Below, piece by piece: positions 42,279-51,146 of a stretch of DNA of 64,000 bases. Positions within the stretch are counted from its first letter, which is position 1. Every line of letters starts with the position of its first letter. Source of the DNA: DP-20 sp036000865 (GTDB lineage: Bacteria > Desulfobacterota > Binatia > UBA9968). The translations under genes and the position numbers were made by a program. The notes under the pieces are model-generated. The model was given only the letters and a program-made list of their open reading frames with translations, did not search any database and was not told where the DNA came from. The DNA lies in NCBI GenBank assembly GCA_036000865.1, contig DASYUV010000136.1:52351-116350 (forward strand), in the 5' to 3' direction.

Positions 42279-43265
42279 TCACTCCTCCGGCGCTCCGCCC
42301 GACTTCGCCAGATCTTCGACCTTGATCTTTTCGACGTTCATTTTTTCCGCGGCTTTGGTCATGCGATCCATCACTTCGTCAAAGCTGAGTGGCGTGGCGT
42401 CTTTGGGGCGAAAGCGGATCGGGTTGATGCGCGCGACGACAAAGCTTTTCAAATAGGGGCTGGTGAGGCCTTTGGCTTTGAGCGCTTCGACTTTTTCCAC
42501 GACGGTTTTATCGAGATCCATTAATGCCTTGGCTCGTTCGCGGCGAATTTCCAGCGCCGAATCCAGGGGCTTCTTTATGAATTGATCAGAGCGCCTGAGA
42601 ATCGGATGATAGGCGCCGCCGCTAAAGCGGCCGTTTTCAAGATAGCAAAGGCCAAGCGTAATCAGGGCAGCCTCCTCGAACTCCAATGCGTAGGTTTCTT
42701 CGTTGGCCTCGTCGAGCGTAGCGAGCTCCTCGTACATCTTGATGACTTCCAGCGCGCGCTCGCGCAGATTGTGCGCCTTCTCGGTATTCAGTGCTAGAAT
42801 CTTATACGCCGCGGAAGTTTCCGGCACGACAATGCCGATGATACATTTCGCGCCCAACGTCCGCATGGCGGCCAACCGATGGTTGCCATTGGGCGTCCAG
42901 TAGCGCGTGCTACTCTCTTTGCTTTCTCTGCGCACGACAATGATCGGATCGAGGAAACGCCCGAGCTTGGCGATTACGCCCTCCAGTTTGCGCCCATGGG
43001 CGTCGGATAGATTGCGCTGATAGGGAGTCGGCTCGACTTGGTCGATGGGCAATGCCGCTAGGACCAGCCACTGTCCGCCGAAAGGTTCGCGATAGGTGGC
43101 GAGAACTTTGCCGCCGTCCTCATTGATGGCTCGTTGAAGTTCTTCAACAGCGCTTGGCGACTCTGTCGTCAACAGTTCCCTGGCGGTGAGTCCGATGGAC
43201 CGCCCTGCGAGCTTGCGGCGCTTGCGCGGGGCACCGCTTTTTTTCTTGGTTTTTTTTTCCGCCAT
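42279..43265 (-). CDS. orphan ParB/sulfiredoxin-domain DNA-binding-like protein
   Basis: A 328-residue protein. The lysine-rich N-terminus (MAEKKTKKKSGAPRKRRK) is followed after about 70 residues by a ParB-like nuclease (ParB/Srx) domain: ALPIDQVEPTPYQRN, IVVRRE, then TPNGNHRLAAMRTLG (the G-N-H-R box). The rest is helical. There is no ParA, no parS-like site and no plasmid gene nearby, so it is unlikely to be the chromosomal partition protein. It could be a regulator or an enzyme of the ParB-CTPase/Srx type. The start was chosen just ahead of the basic region; the ribosome binding site is poor. Confidence 0.82.
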   Translation of the reverse strand: MAEKKTKKKSGAPRKRRKLAGRSIGLTARELLTTESPSAVEELQRAINEDGGKVLATYREPFGGQWLVLAALPIDQVEPTPYQRNLSDAHGRKLEGVIAKLGRFLDPIIVVRRESKESSTRYWTPNGNHRLAAMRTLGAKCIIGIVVPETSAAYKILALNTEKAHNLRERALEVIKMYEELATLDEANEETYALEFEEAALITLGLCYLENGRFSGGAYHPILRRSDQFIKKPLDSALEIRRERAKALMDLDKTVVEKVEALKAKGLTSPYLKSFVVARINPIRFRPKDATPLSFDEVMDRMTKAAEKMNVEKIKVEDLAKSGGAPEE

Positions 43266-43303
43266 TCGATGCTGCCCGTGGCTCCTGATTACCACGGGAC
43301 GCG

Positions 43304-44554
43304 TTACTGTTCCAAGCGGCGCATGTTAGGTCGGCACACCATGACGGCGAGTGCCATGCCCGCCACCATGAAACCACCGACGCCGACCGCCGTCGGGGCG
43401 CCGGCGAACTCGGCAATAGCACCGGCGATCATGCCGCCGACGGGCATCAGATCCCAGGTGAGGCCGTAGATTCCCATCACTCGACCGCGCAGTTGGTTCG
43501 GCAAGTTCATTTGCAGGACGGCGCTGATGATCGTCATGTAAAATTGGCTGGTGACGCCGAGCGCGAGCGCAAGCATTAGCGACAACGGGAAGGATACTGA
43601 GAATGCGAATGCGATCAGCAAGAGACCGAATGCGATCGCGCCGAGAATCGCCTGGCGGCCTTTGCCGCGGGCATGCGAGAACCATGCGACCAGGAGCACG
43701 CCGATGAGCGCGCCTGCGCCGCCTGCGCTTTGCATAAACCCGAAGCCTTTAGAGCCGACCTCCAGCACGGTGCGCGCGAATACCGGCATTAGGATCGAGT
43801 AGGACATGCCGAAGAGGCTGTTGAAAAAAATCATGCCGATGAAAGTGTAAAAAACTTCGTTCTTGCGGATGAAGTTAAGGCCTTCCGCCATATGCTGCAC
43901 GACTCCGCCGGATGAGGGTGCACGCAAGGATGACTCGAGACGAATAGCTAGCCACAAGCCGACGGCGATGAGCGAAGCGCAAAAGCAGAAGTAATAGGTA
44001 GCACCGATGCCGATCCAATAAATCAACATGCCGGCGACTGCCGGACCAAGAAGACGGTTGAACTGCCAAATCGTCCCGCCGACGGCGACGGCGTTTGGAA
44101 TATCTTCCTTGGGAACCATTTGCGGCAACAGCGCCATTCGGCTCGGCCGGTCGAAAGCGCGCACGCAGCCGGAAAGGAATGCGAGACTCATGACGTGCCA
44201 CAGCGCTACTTGCTCGATAACGATCAGAGTACCGAGCAAGAAAAACATCGAAGCCGAGGCGCTCTGAGAAAGAATCATAATGCGGCGGCGGTCAGCGCGG
44301 TCGGCGATTACGCCGCCGACAAGAGTCAACGCAATGGTTGGCGCCGCAAAGGTCAAGCCGGTGAGGCCAAGCAGCAGCGGCGAATCGGTTAGCTCTAAAA
44401 CTAGCCAGCTTTGCGCCACGCCCTCCATATTTTGCGCCAGAACCGAGGAGAGCTGGCCCAACCAGTAGAGACGGTAATTGCGATGCTGCAGGGCGCTCAG
44501 CGCCTGGAGCAAACGTTGGCTTCCGGAAATAGTATCGACGGCGGCTTTTGACAT
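43304..44554 (-). CDS. MFS transporter (EntS/MFS_3-like)
   Basis: A 416-residue exporter with about 12 helices. The loop 2-3 motif is GGVIADRADRRRIMILS. It belongs to the same broad group as the triplet at 8218-12350 (ALQHRNYRLYWLGQ opening versus FAALKHRDFQWFF) but is clearly more distant and has SMSYSILMPVFARTVLEVG in the second half. I chose the ATG at 44554 to give a normal MFS length; frames to 44596 or 44674 add residues without a ribosome binding site. Divergent from glutathione reductase. Substrate unknown. Confidence 0.9.
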   Translation of the reverse strand: MSKAAVDTISGSQRLLQALSALQHRNYRLYWLGQLSSVLAQNMEGVAQSWLVLELTDSPLLLGLTGLTFAAPTIALTLVGGVIADRADRRRIMILSQSASASMFFLLGTLIVIEQVALWHVMSLAFLSGCVRAFDRPSRMALLPQMVPKEDIPNAVAVGGTIWQFNRLLGPAVAGMLIYWIGIGATYYFCFCASLIAVGLWLAIRLESSLRAPSSGGVVQHMAEGLNFIRKNEVFYTFIGMIFFNSLFGMSYSILMPVFARTVLEVGSKGFGFMQSAGGAGALIGVLLVAWFSHARGKGRQAILGAIAFGLLLIAFAFSVSFPLSLMLALALGVTSQFYMTIISAVLQMNLPNQLRGRVMGIYGLTWDLMPVGGMIAGAIAEFAGAPTAVGVGGFMVAGMALAVMVCRPNMRRLEQ

Positions 44555-44691
44555 GGTGATCTTGGGCAAATGGCGGAGAGTTTCGCCATTGTTCATGAAT
44601 CCATCGATTCTGTCAAAGAGCAGCAAGACTTTTAGCGAGACCGATGCTACTTTTAATTTCGAGACGATATCCAAGCGGAAGGTGATGAAAC

Positions 44692-46044
44692 GTGGCTCAA
44701 TACGACTATGATCTTTTTACCATAGGCGCCGGCTCCGGCGGTGTACGCGCTAGCCGAATGTCGGCATCATTCGGCGCCAAAGTAGCGGTTGCCGAGGAGC
44801 GTTATCTCGGTGGGACTTGTGTGAATGTCGGCTGTATTCCCAAAAAACTGCTGGTTTATGCATCGCACTATGCGGAAGATTTCAGGGATGCCGCAGGCTA
44901 CGGCTGGACGGCAGGGGAGAGCCGCTTCGATTGGGCCAAGTTAATTGCCAATAAGAATAAAGAGATTCAGCGGCTGAACGGCGTGTATCGAAAGATCCTC
45001 GTCGATGCGGGTGTCAAGGTGATCGAACAACATGCCGAAGTCATCGATCCACACACGGTTATAGTGGGCGGCAAGAAGATCACCGCGAAGTACATACTCG
45101 TCGCCGTCGGCAGCTGGCCGATGGTTCCGAAGTTTCCCGGCTCGGAATACGCGATCACTTCTAACGAGGCCTTTTATCTTTCCACATTGCCAGAAAGAGT
45201 GGTTATCGTCGGCGGCGGGTACATCGGCGTCGAGTTTGCCGGGATTTTTCACGGCTTGGGCGCGCGAACTACGCAGCTTTACTGGAATGAGCTTTTTCTG
45301 CGCGGCTTCGATGGCGATATCCGCAGTATCCTGGCGGAAGAGATGCGTAAGCGCGGCATCGACCTGCGCTTCAAGAGCGACATCGTCAAGATCGAAAAGG
45401 TCGAGAAAACATTGAGGGCGACCTTAACCGATAGCAGCGTGATCGAGGCTGATCAGATTCTTTATGCCACCGGCAGGGTTTCCAACACACCGAAAGTGGG
45501 TCTCGAAAATGTCGGGGTTAATCTGAAATACAACGGCGCGGTGGTCGTCGATGAATATTCGAAGTCGAGCGTAGATAGCATTTATGCCATTGGCGACTGC
45601 ACTGACCGGATGATGCTGACTCCCGTCGCCATCGCCGAAGGCGTGGCGGTGGCCAATACACTGTTCAATAATAAGCCAACCAAGCCTGGTTATCTAAACG
45701 TGCCCACAGCGGTCTTCAGCACACCCAACTGCGGCACCGTCGGTCTCACCGAGGAAGAAGCGCGCGAGCGAAATCATCGAGTCGATATCTATCGGACGGC
45801 GTTTCGGCCGCTTAGGCACACGCTGACCGGTTCCGACGAGCGCACGATGATGAAGCTTGTGGTCGATCAGACGACGGACAAAGTATTGGGTTGTCACATG
45901 GTCGGGCCCGAGGCCGGTGAGATCATCCAGGGTCTTGCCGTGGCGCTCAACTGCGGCGCCACTAAGGCGCAGTTCGACGCTACCATCGGCATTCACCCGA
46001 CGGCGGCGGAAGAGTTCGTGACCATGCGGACCAAAGCAGCGTAG
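44692..46044 (+). CDS. gor: glutathione-disulfide reductase-like flavoprotein
   Basis: A 450-residue FAD-dependent disulfide reductase. The FAD motif is FTIGAGSGGVRASRMSA, the redox pair is C43 and C48 (GGTCVNVGCIPKK), and the C-terminal catalytic dyad is in GIHPTAAEEFV. It starts at GTG with GGAAGGTG upstream. In the NADPH-binding region (TTQLYWNELFLRGFD) the first of the two arginines that bind the 2'-phosphate is Trp198, while the second, Arg204, is kept; this may weaken NADPH preference. Likely keeps glutathione or a related thiol reduced. Related reductases for other thiols cannot be fully excluded. Confidence 0.9.
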   Translation: MAQYDYDLFTIGAGSGGVRASRMSASFGAKVAVAEERYLGGTCVNVGCIPKKLLVYASHYAEDFRDAAGYGWTAGESRFDWAKLIANKNKEIQRLNGVYRKILVDAGVKVIEQHAEVIDPHTVIVGGKKITAKYILVAVGSWPMVPKFPGSEYAITSNEAFYLSTLPERVVIVGGGYIGVEFAGIFHGLGARTTQLYWNELFLRGFDGDIRSILAEEMRKRGIDLRFKSDIVKIEKVEKTLRATLTDSSVIEADQILYATGRVSNTPKVGLENVGVNLKYNGAVVVDEYSKSSVDSIYAIGDCTDRMMLTPVAIAEGVAVANTLFNNKPTKPGYLNVPTAVFSTPNCGTVGLTEEEARERNHRVDIYRTAFRPLRHTLTGSDERTMMKLVVDQTTDKVLGCHMVGPEAGEIIQGLAVALNCGATKAQFDATIGIHPTAAEEFVTMRTKAA

Positions 46045-46420
46045 GCCAGTACCGCTCGCAAGTTCCAGAAAATCCCGCCGTGGGAGTAACAAGTGCGGCA
46101 GTCGACGTTGCGGCACTTGCCCGGGTCGGTCCACGTCACGACTTGGCAGGCGTGCCACCGTCGACTCATGCCGGAAGAGTTTTTAACACAACTGTCGATC
46201 CAAGCTGTCAGCCACATTCCCCCCAAATGCCGGTAGTCGATCCTTTGCTTTGCCGAGCTTCCGAAGCGCCAACGCAGCCCGATTTTTACTGACATAATGA
46301 AAGAGTAACCATTCTGCCGGTGGTCCGATGGTACGACAACCTATGCAGATCAAGCTCTTAGGTTTTGGCATCTTCATTGCTGTATAAATTCATCAAAATA
46401 CCGCGGTTGCGAGGGAGTCG
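46045..46420. other. 376-base intergenic region, no gene found
   Basis: Lies between glutathione reductase and the PqqC-like gene. A reverse-strand frame contains a Cys-rich stretch (KCRNVDCRTC) but has no start signal or family resemblance and I consider it chance. No terminator or repeat recognised. Confidence 0.35.
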
Positions 46421-47188
46421 ATGGATCGGGAAAGGTTTCGAGAGCAAATGCTCGCTGTGATGGAGCGGAAGCAGCACTGGGCCTGGCCCGCATTCACGTC
46501 CGGCCGAGTGCCTAAAGATCGGCTCCACTATCACTTTGAGCAAGAGTATGGAACTTATGTCCGCGACTTCCCGGTGATGGTTGGACGCGCGTATGTCCGT
46601 TGTCCGATTGCCGATATCCGCAGAAGCCTTGCCGAAAATCTCTACGAAGAGGAAACCGGCGGACTTATCGCCGGCAGCCCGCATCCGTTGCTGTTTTTGG
46701 AATACCCGCGCGGCCTTGGAATGGATTTGACCCGTTTCGAGCATGTGGAGCTTCTCCCTGCGGCGCAACGCTATCGAAACTTTCTCGACGAGGCCACCCA
46801 GCATTACGGGTGGGATATCGCGGCGGCGATCGTGACAATCTTTGTCGAAGGTTCCTGTGACGAACGGTCCGCACTGAATCCCTCCAATCACAAGCCGCCG
46901 GCGCCATTGGAGGAACATCCGCTGGTCAAATATTATGGTTTGTCGGTGGATCGGCTCGCACTCACCAAGGCACACCGCCAGGTTGAAGGAAACCATCGTG
47001 CCTCAGCATGGAAAGCGATCCTGGATTATGTCGTGCCGATGAGACGAGGGACGATTATTAGGGCGATGGAAGAAGCGCTGCGCAGCTGGTCACTCTATAG
47101 GGACGAAGTGGCCTTGATGTGCGGCTTGAAACCGGACAATCGAGCTTATGCAGGAGCCCTCGCCTGTAACACCACTGAATTGCCTTGA
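46421..47188 (+). CDS. PqqC/TenA-like haem-oxygenase-fold protein (iron-containing redox enzyme type)
   Basis: A 255-residue all-helical protein of the TENA/THI-4, PqqC, CADD superfamily. Landmarks are the opening helix REQMLAVMERKQHWAWPAF, the acidic ENLYEEETGG motif (about residues 72-81), a WDIAAAIVTIFVEGSCDERS helix, and KAHRQVEGNHRASAWKAI near residues 186-203, supplying His and Glu residues suited to a di-iron site. Members oxidise or hydrolyse small substrates. It is not bona fide PqqC because no PQQ operon is present. Single gene; substrate unknown. Confidence 0.85.
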   Translation: MDRERFREQMLAVMERKQHWAWPAFTSGRVPKDRLHYHFEQEYGTYVRDFPVMVGRAYVRCPIADIRRSLAENLYEEETGGLIAGSPHPLLFLEYPRGLGMDLTRFEHVELLPAAQRYRNFLDEATQHYGWDIAAAIVTIFVEGSCDERSALNPSNHKPPAPLEEHPLVKYYGLSVDRLALTKAHRQVEGNHRASAWKAILDYVVPMRRGTIIRAMEEALRSWSLYRDEVALMCGLKPDNRAYAGALACNTTELP

Positions 47189-47230
47189 GCTGTTGATTGA
47201 TAAGACCGATCAGACCCGACAGAAACGAGC

Positions 47231-48532
47231 TCAACCGATCGGTTCACCGCGATAACTTCTTGCCAGAATCTGCATCGGATTGAGCGGCCGGCGGCCATTG
47301 CCCTGTTCGATCTGAATCGCCGCGAGCGGACAGTCCGAGCAAGTCACTTTGGGATTGCCCTCGGCCATCTCCCTGAATGCCCGGCTGCCCCACTTCAGTG
47401 ACTGCTCGAAATTTTCCTTTTTCATTGCCCAGATGCCGTCGTGGCCCGAGCATTCTTCGACGACCTTCACGGTAGTATTTGGCAACAGTGACAGGACGTC
47501 GCGCGTTTTGTAGCCGATGCCCTGTGCGCGCAGGTGGCAGGGCATGTGACAACTAATACTACCCGCGCCTGTTTTGAAGTTCGTTTTGAGCTTTCCTTCT
47601 TGCGCCAGTCGCGCGAGAAACTCCATCGGGTCCATGGTCCGTGCGGCGACCTTTCTCGCGTCATCGGTTCCTAAGAGTCGGGGATATTCTACCCGGATCA
47701 TCTGCGAGCAAGTCGGGTTGGTGGCAACGATGGATCTGCCGTCTTCGACAAAACTGAGTAGGTCCGTTATGTTTTGTTTGGCCGCTTCGATAGCACCGTC
47801 CATGTCGCCGTTATGCCAAAGCGGCATGCCGCAACAGCGTTCATAAGCAAAGACGACGTCGATATCGTTATGGGCCATGACTGCCAAAGTATCGATACCT
47901 ATCTCCGGCTGGTTGTAGTTCACGTAGCAGCTCGAGAAGAACGCGATCTTGCCGGCCGCCTCTCCTTGAGGGGTTTTGACATGTCGGTCGAACTGTGACG
48001 CAAAAGTCTTGGACGCGAACGATGGAAGTTTTTTATCTTTGTGAATCCCCACGGTGCTGTGCATGAGCTGGCGATTGAGCCCATTTTCATTGCCCCAATT
48101 TGCCAGAGGCGCCGTCGCCGTACCAATTTTACCGATCAGATCGGGATTGCCGAGTAGCTTGTCGACGAGCGGGACGCCATTTTTCTTAACCTCTTTGGCT
48201 TTAGCGCGGGCGATCAGGCGCGGAAAATCGATCGCCCAGTCGTGATCACCGGGCGTATAAGGACACTTGATGTAGCAAAGTTTACACTGGAAGCAGAGAT
48301 CGACGATTTTACTGACGTCCGCCGCTTTGAGTTTCTTGGTGTCAACTTCGGCGTATTTATCTTCCGTGCAGTAATCGTCGATGGCATTGAACATCGTCGG
48401 AAAACTGCCGCAAAACTTAACGCACATGCGGCAATCAGCGCACAGGCCGAAAATTCGCTCGACTTCGGAACGCAAGTCCTTTTCATCATAGTATCGCGGG
48501 TCGGTCGGATCGTATGCTGGTTGATGGGGCAA
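47231..48532 (-). CDS. (Fe-S)-binding CCG-domain oxidoreductase (GlpC/HdrD/LutA-like)
   Basis: A 433-residue protein that passes electrons, probably from a membrane or flavin dehydrogenase. Two 4Fe-4S ferredoxin motifs are present: CADCRMCVKFC (about 31-41) and CFQCKLCYIKCPY (about 80-92). Two CCG-type modules follow: CYVNYN...RCCGMP, and CHMPCH...EECSGHDG, in which one Cys of the second CCG is replaced (CSG). It starts at TTG with GGAG 7 bases upstream. Such proteins accompany glycerol-3-phosphate, lactate or glycolate dehydrogenases; no flavin partner is adjacent, so the donor is unknown. Confidence 0.92.
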   Translation of the reverse strand: MPHQPAYDPTDPRYYDEKDLRSEVERIFGLCADCRMCVKFCGSFPTMFNAIDDYCTEDKYAEVDTKKLKAADVSKIVDLCFQCKLCYIKCPYTPGDHDWAIDFPRLIARAKAKEVKKNGVPLVDKLLGNPDLIGKIGTATAPLANWGNENGLNRQLMHSTVGIHKDKKLPSFASKTFASQFDRHVKTPQGEAAGKIAFFSSCYVNYNQPEIGIDTLAVMAHNDIDVVFAYERCCGMPLWHNGDMDGAIEAAKQNITDLLSFVEDGRSIVATNPTCSQMIRVEYPRLLGTDDARKVAARTMDPMEFLARLAQEGKLKTNFKTGAGSISCHMPCHLRAQGIGYKTRDVLSLLPNTTVKVVEECSGHDGIWAMKKENFEQSLKWGSRAFREMAEGNPKVTCSDCPLAAIQIEQGNGRRPLNPMQILARSYRGEPIG

Positions 48533-48815
48533 GTTTATGCTCCTGGATCACTGATAATTTTCGAAGCAACCATTATCATAGTATCGGTTACCAACAACTA
48601 TGCAAGAAACAGCCTCCGAAATCTCACTACGGACAACCGATAGAATTCGACTATAGAGTCGGTTGGCAAAATCTCGCGAGTAACAAGATGTTAGGCTAAG
48701 AACCGACCACAATAACAACCGTTTGCTACATCCGTACGTGACACGCAAACCGGCTCCACCAAGAAGGTTAACTTGTACCAAGATGGTGCGTCTAATCACA
48801 CATAAGGAGGCCTTT

Positions 48816-49316
48816 ATGACTTGGAAAACTTCAATCGCTTTAATTGCCGCGGGAATTGTCTCGCTGCTTTCTCTTGCCATCCCGAATCCAGCACAGGCGG
48901 ATTATTATGGACGTTCCAGATATGAGACACGACGCCAAGCGGCGCGCCAAGAAATCCAGCAGAACTGGCGTGAGATTTACAAAGACAGAGCCGAGCTACG
49001 ACGAGACAGCCAAGAATACGGGCAGGACCGCGAGGCTCTGCGTCGGGCGTACCGACGTGGCGCGAGTCCAGCGGAGATCGCGCGATTGCGCGGTGAAGTT
49101 CGGGAGAGTGCGCGCGAGCTCGCGCAAGACCGCCGCGAGCTGAGGGATGACTACTGGGAACTTCGCCGAGACCTCGACAAGTACGGCTACTACAATTATA
49201 GCTACGGCAATTATGATCGGTATGGGAACCGGGGCTGGTGGGGATGGAACAACTCAGATTGGTGGGGACCGCGCTACGACCGCGGGGACAATCGTTGGGA
49301 TTACGGCCGGGACTAA
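48816..49316 (+). CDS. exported charged coiled-coil protein with Gly/Trp/Tyr-rich tail
   Basis: A 166-residue protein. A signal peptide ends near NPAQADYYG (residue 28). Residues about 35-125 are almost all Arg, Glu, Asp, Ala, Gln and Leu, predicting a long charged helix or coiled coil. The last 40 residues are YNYSYGNYDRYGNRGWWGW-like, rich in aromatic and Gly residues. AGGAGG precedes the ATG perfectly. A strong terminator follows at 49360, so it is monocistronic. I do not know a function; cell-envelope structural or stress roles are plausible. Confidence 0.88.
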   Translation: MTWKTSIALIAAGIVSLLSLAIPNPAQADYYGRSRYETRRQAARQEIQQNWREIYKDRAELRRDSQEYGQDREALRRAYRRGASPAEIARLRGEVRESARELAQDRRELRDDYWELRRDLDKYGYYNYSYGNYDRYGNRGWWGWNNSDWWGPRYDRGDNRWDYGRD

Positions 49317-49359
49317 CCGGCTAAAGCGCACACGACAATTCCTCTTATGTCCTTAACAG

Positions 49360-49394
49360 CGGGAGGTGAACAATAGTTCGCCTCCCGTTTCTTT
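49360..49394 (+). terminator. intrinsic terminator after the exported coiled-coil gene
   Basis: CGGGAGGTGAAC (49360-49371), loop AATA, GTTCGCCTCCCG (49376-49387), then TTTCTTT. Twelve base pairs with one G-T pair. It separates this gene from the Nudix promoter. Confidence 0.85.
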
Positions 49395-49402
49395 GCAGAT
49401 TC

Positions 49403-49432
49403 TTGACTTCACAATTGTCCCGGCCCTATAAG
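49403..49432 (+). promoter_or_regulatory. sigma70-like promoter for the Nudix gene
   Basis: TTGACT (49403-49408), an 18-base spacer and TATAAG (49427-49432). The ATG at 49446 would lie only about 7 bases after the predicted transcript start, and no Shine-Dalgarno sequence is visible, suggesting a leaderless or nearly leaderless message. Confidence 0.6.
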
Positions 49433-49445
49433 ATTGTAGTTTTGT

Positions 49446-49934
49446 ATGGCAATCCCTGAACGGTACAACTCAGGCTACAACATCGGTGTCGGCGGCGCTG
49501 TGGTGCGTGACGGCCAGCTCCTGCTCGTGCGCCGAGCATCGCGCCACGGAAGAGGCAACTGGCAGCTGCCTGGCGGCTTTATTGAGCCGGATGAAACCAT
49601 CGAACAAGCGGTGGTACGTGAAGTTTTGGAAGAGGCGGGTGTGACGGCTGAAGTAGAAGCCGTACTGGGGCTTCGAAGTCGCTACGATCCCGACAGTGGC
49701 AACGGAATCTACGTCGTGCTGCTCTTACGACCGATTAGCGGTGAACCCAATGCGGATGGTCATGAGGTCGACCACGCGGGCTATTTCACTCTCGAGCAGA
49801 TTCGTGAGTTGACCCCTCTACCGCCGGTGAATTGGGAAATTGCCCAAAGAGTACTTTCTGCCGACCGGCGTTTGCTGTCGCCAATGCCCCTGGCCAACCT
49901 AAACGGTGCCAAGTTCACTCTGTTCGTTGGCTGA
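49446..49934 (+). CDS. Nudix hydrolase
   Basis: A 162-residue pyrophosphohydrolase. The Nudix box is complete (G-x5-E-x7-R-E-x2-E-E-x-G pattern, GFIEPDETIEQAVVREVLEE then AGV, about residues 44-66). It likely cleaves a nucleoside diphosphate linked to another moiety, such as NADH, ADP-ribose or a damaged nucleotide. A promoter lies immediately upstream and the gene stands alone. Imperfect inverted sequences GAGGGAA (49971) and TTCCCTC (50004) follow the stop and may help to end transcription. Exact substrate unknown. Confidence 0.92.
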   Translation: MAIPERYNSGYNIGVGGAVVRDGQLLLVRRASRHGRGNWQLPGGFIEPDETIEQAVVREVLEEAGVTAEVEAVLGLRSRYDPDSGNGIYVVLLLRPISGEPNADGHEVDHAGYFTLEQIRELTPLPPVNWEIAQRVLSADRRLLSPMPLANLNGAKFTLFVG

Positions 49935-50024
49935 ATTTTCCGCTTTGTCGGTGACGATTGTGCTTTGAACGAGGGAAGTTTTTAAGAGCCGTCTGGTCTT
50001 CGATTCCCTCTTTAAGGAGCATTC

Positions 50025-51146
50025 CTACGGCGAGATAATATTGACTTTTATCAGCAGCTCTCGACCGGTCTTTTGGGCAAAATCATTTTCCATAACTCCT
50101 GGTGTCCTTTCGGACTCGATGGTTGCTTCGGCTGCTAGCTCTTTCTTGAATTGCTCAAAATGGTCGACGGGTACAGTGAACCATCGGATTTCGGTTAGGG
50201 AACTGGTTTTAGGAACCGCTGGTGTTGGGGAGCTTCCTTTAGCTTCGGCGTTTGGGCTGACAGCATCGAAACTCGCGGTGTCCTTTTGCTCGCGTCGCTC
50301 TCGAAGCCGGCGTCTGACGACGAACTCGACGTCGGCGCTCGGCTCACTCAGCGGCGACAATGACCTTTCCACAAGGAAAGGACCGGGGCGAAGCGAAGGT
50401 TGGCGTAGCGCTTCGACGGCTGCGCCGAGTCCGAAGGCGTCGCCGCGGGAACGCTGAACTTCTCTGCTCGTTGACACTTCCTGTGCTGGGATGGCCGGCC
50501 GCCGCGGCGCTTCCTTTCTGTCTTCTACTCGGCTCTCGTCTGCAAGTTGGCCAGTAGGTGGTGCCGCCGGCTGCGCTTTGGCGGGTACCGGAGTTGCCTC
50601 GGTTGCTTTGTTGAACTGGTTTTGCTCGGTAAATTGCTTCGCCAACTCTGCGGTTGGCGTTACTGTCGATTGGCTTGTCTTCTCGTCCCGAGCCGATGGT
50701 TCGACGACAATAGTGGAGTCTTTCGACGATTCATTTTTCTTCTCTGCCGGTGTCGATGAAGCAATGGTCGCGACGCCGTGCTCGGAAGTTTGTTGCCTAT
50801 TGATGGGCTCTTCCTTTTGGAAAAGTACGATCGCGAGTGCTCCAACCAATACCACTGCCGTTGCCTGAAGTGGAATCTTCACTCGCAATGGAAAAAACAG
50901 CCGTTCCCAAAGGGTCGGCGTTTTATCGATATCGCGGACATGAGCCATGACGCGCTGGATAAACCCTAAAGGTGGGTCGACCATTGGCAAACCGGCGACT
51001 TGTTGCATGCACTCAGCCAAGCTTTCGGCTTCAACGCGACAGCGCGAACATGACAAAAGGTGAACCTCAATGCCTTTCGCGCTGATTGCGTCCAGGGATT
51101 TCTCCACATATTCCGAAAGACGCATTTGGATTTCGTCGCAGTTCAT
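50025..51146 (-). CDS. membrane anti-sigma factor with putative zinc finger
   Basis: A 373-residue single-pass membrane protein. The N-terminus carries an anti-sigma zinc-finger signature (C3, then H29-x3-C33-x2-C36). One membrane helix (about residues 93-110, LQATAVVLVGALAIVLF) is followed by a long low-complexity linker rich in Pro, Ala, Glu, Ser and Thr (about 115-300). It ends in a small folded tail (EIRWFTVPVDHFEQFKKELA onward) that could be a sensor. Its start overlaps the stop of the ECF sigma gene by 4 bases, so the two are coupled, and it probably holds the sigma factor inactive until an envelope signal arrives. Confidence 0.88.
   Translation of the reverse strand: MNCDEIQMRLSEYVEKSLDAISAKGIEVHLLSCSRCRVEAESLAECMQQVAGLPMVDPPLGFIQRVMAHVRDIDKTPTLWERLFFPLRVKIPLQATAVVLVGALAIVLFQKEEPINRQQTSEHGVATIASSTPAEKKNESSKDSTIVVEPSARDEKTSQSTVTPTAELAKQFTEQNQFNKATEATPVPAKAQPAAPPTGQLADESRVEDRKEAPRRPAIPAQEVSTSREVQRSRGDAFGLGAAVEALRQPSLRPGPFLVERSLSPLSEPSADVEFVVRRRLRERREQKDTASFDAVSPNAEAKGSSPTPAVPKTSSLTEIRWFTVPVDHFEQFKKELAAEATIESERTPGVMENDFAQKTGRELLIKVNIISP

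Noticed and set aside
42279..43265. ParB-like protein as a partition locus or replication origin
   Set aside because: There is no ParA, DnaA, DnaN, parS-like palindrome or replication gene in the area.
46045..46295. Reverse frame with a Cys-rich stretch that looked like a haem or zinc protein
   Set aside because: No start signal, no recognisable family, and it runs into the end of the glutathione reductase gene; probably chance.
46421..47188. PqqC as evidence for PQQ synthesis
   Set aside because: Other pqq genes are absent and the protein is only PqqC/TenA-like; it cannot be tied to the sugar dehydrogenase at 20594.
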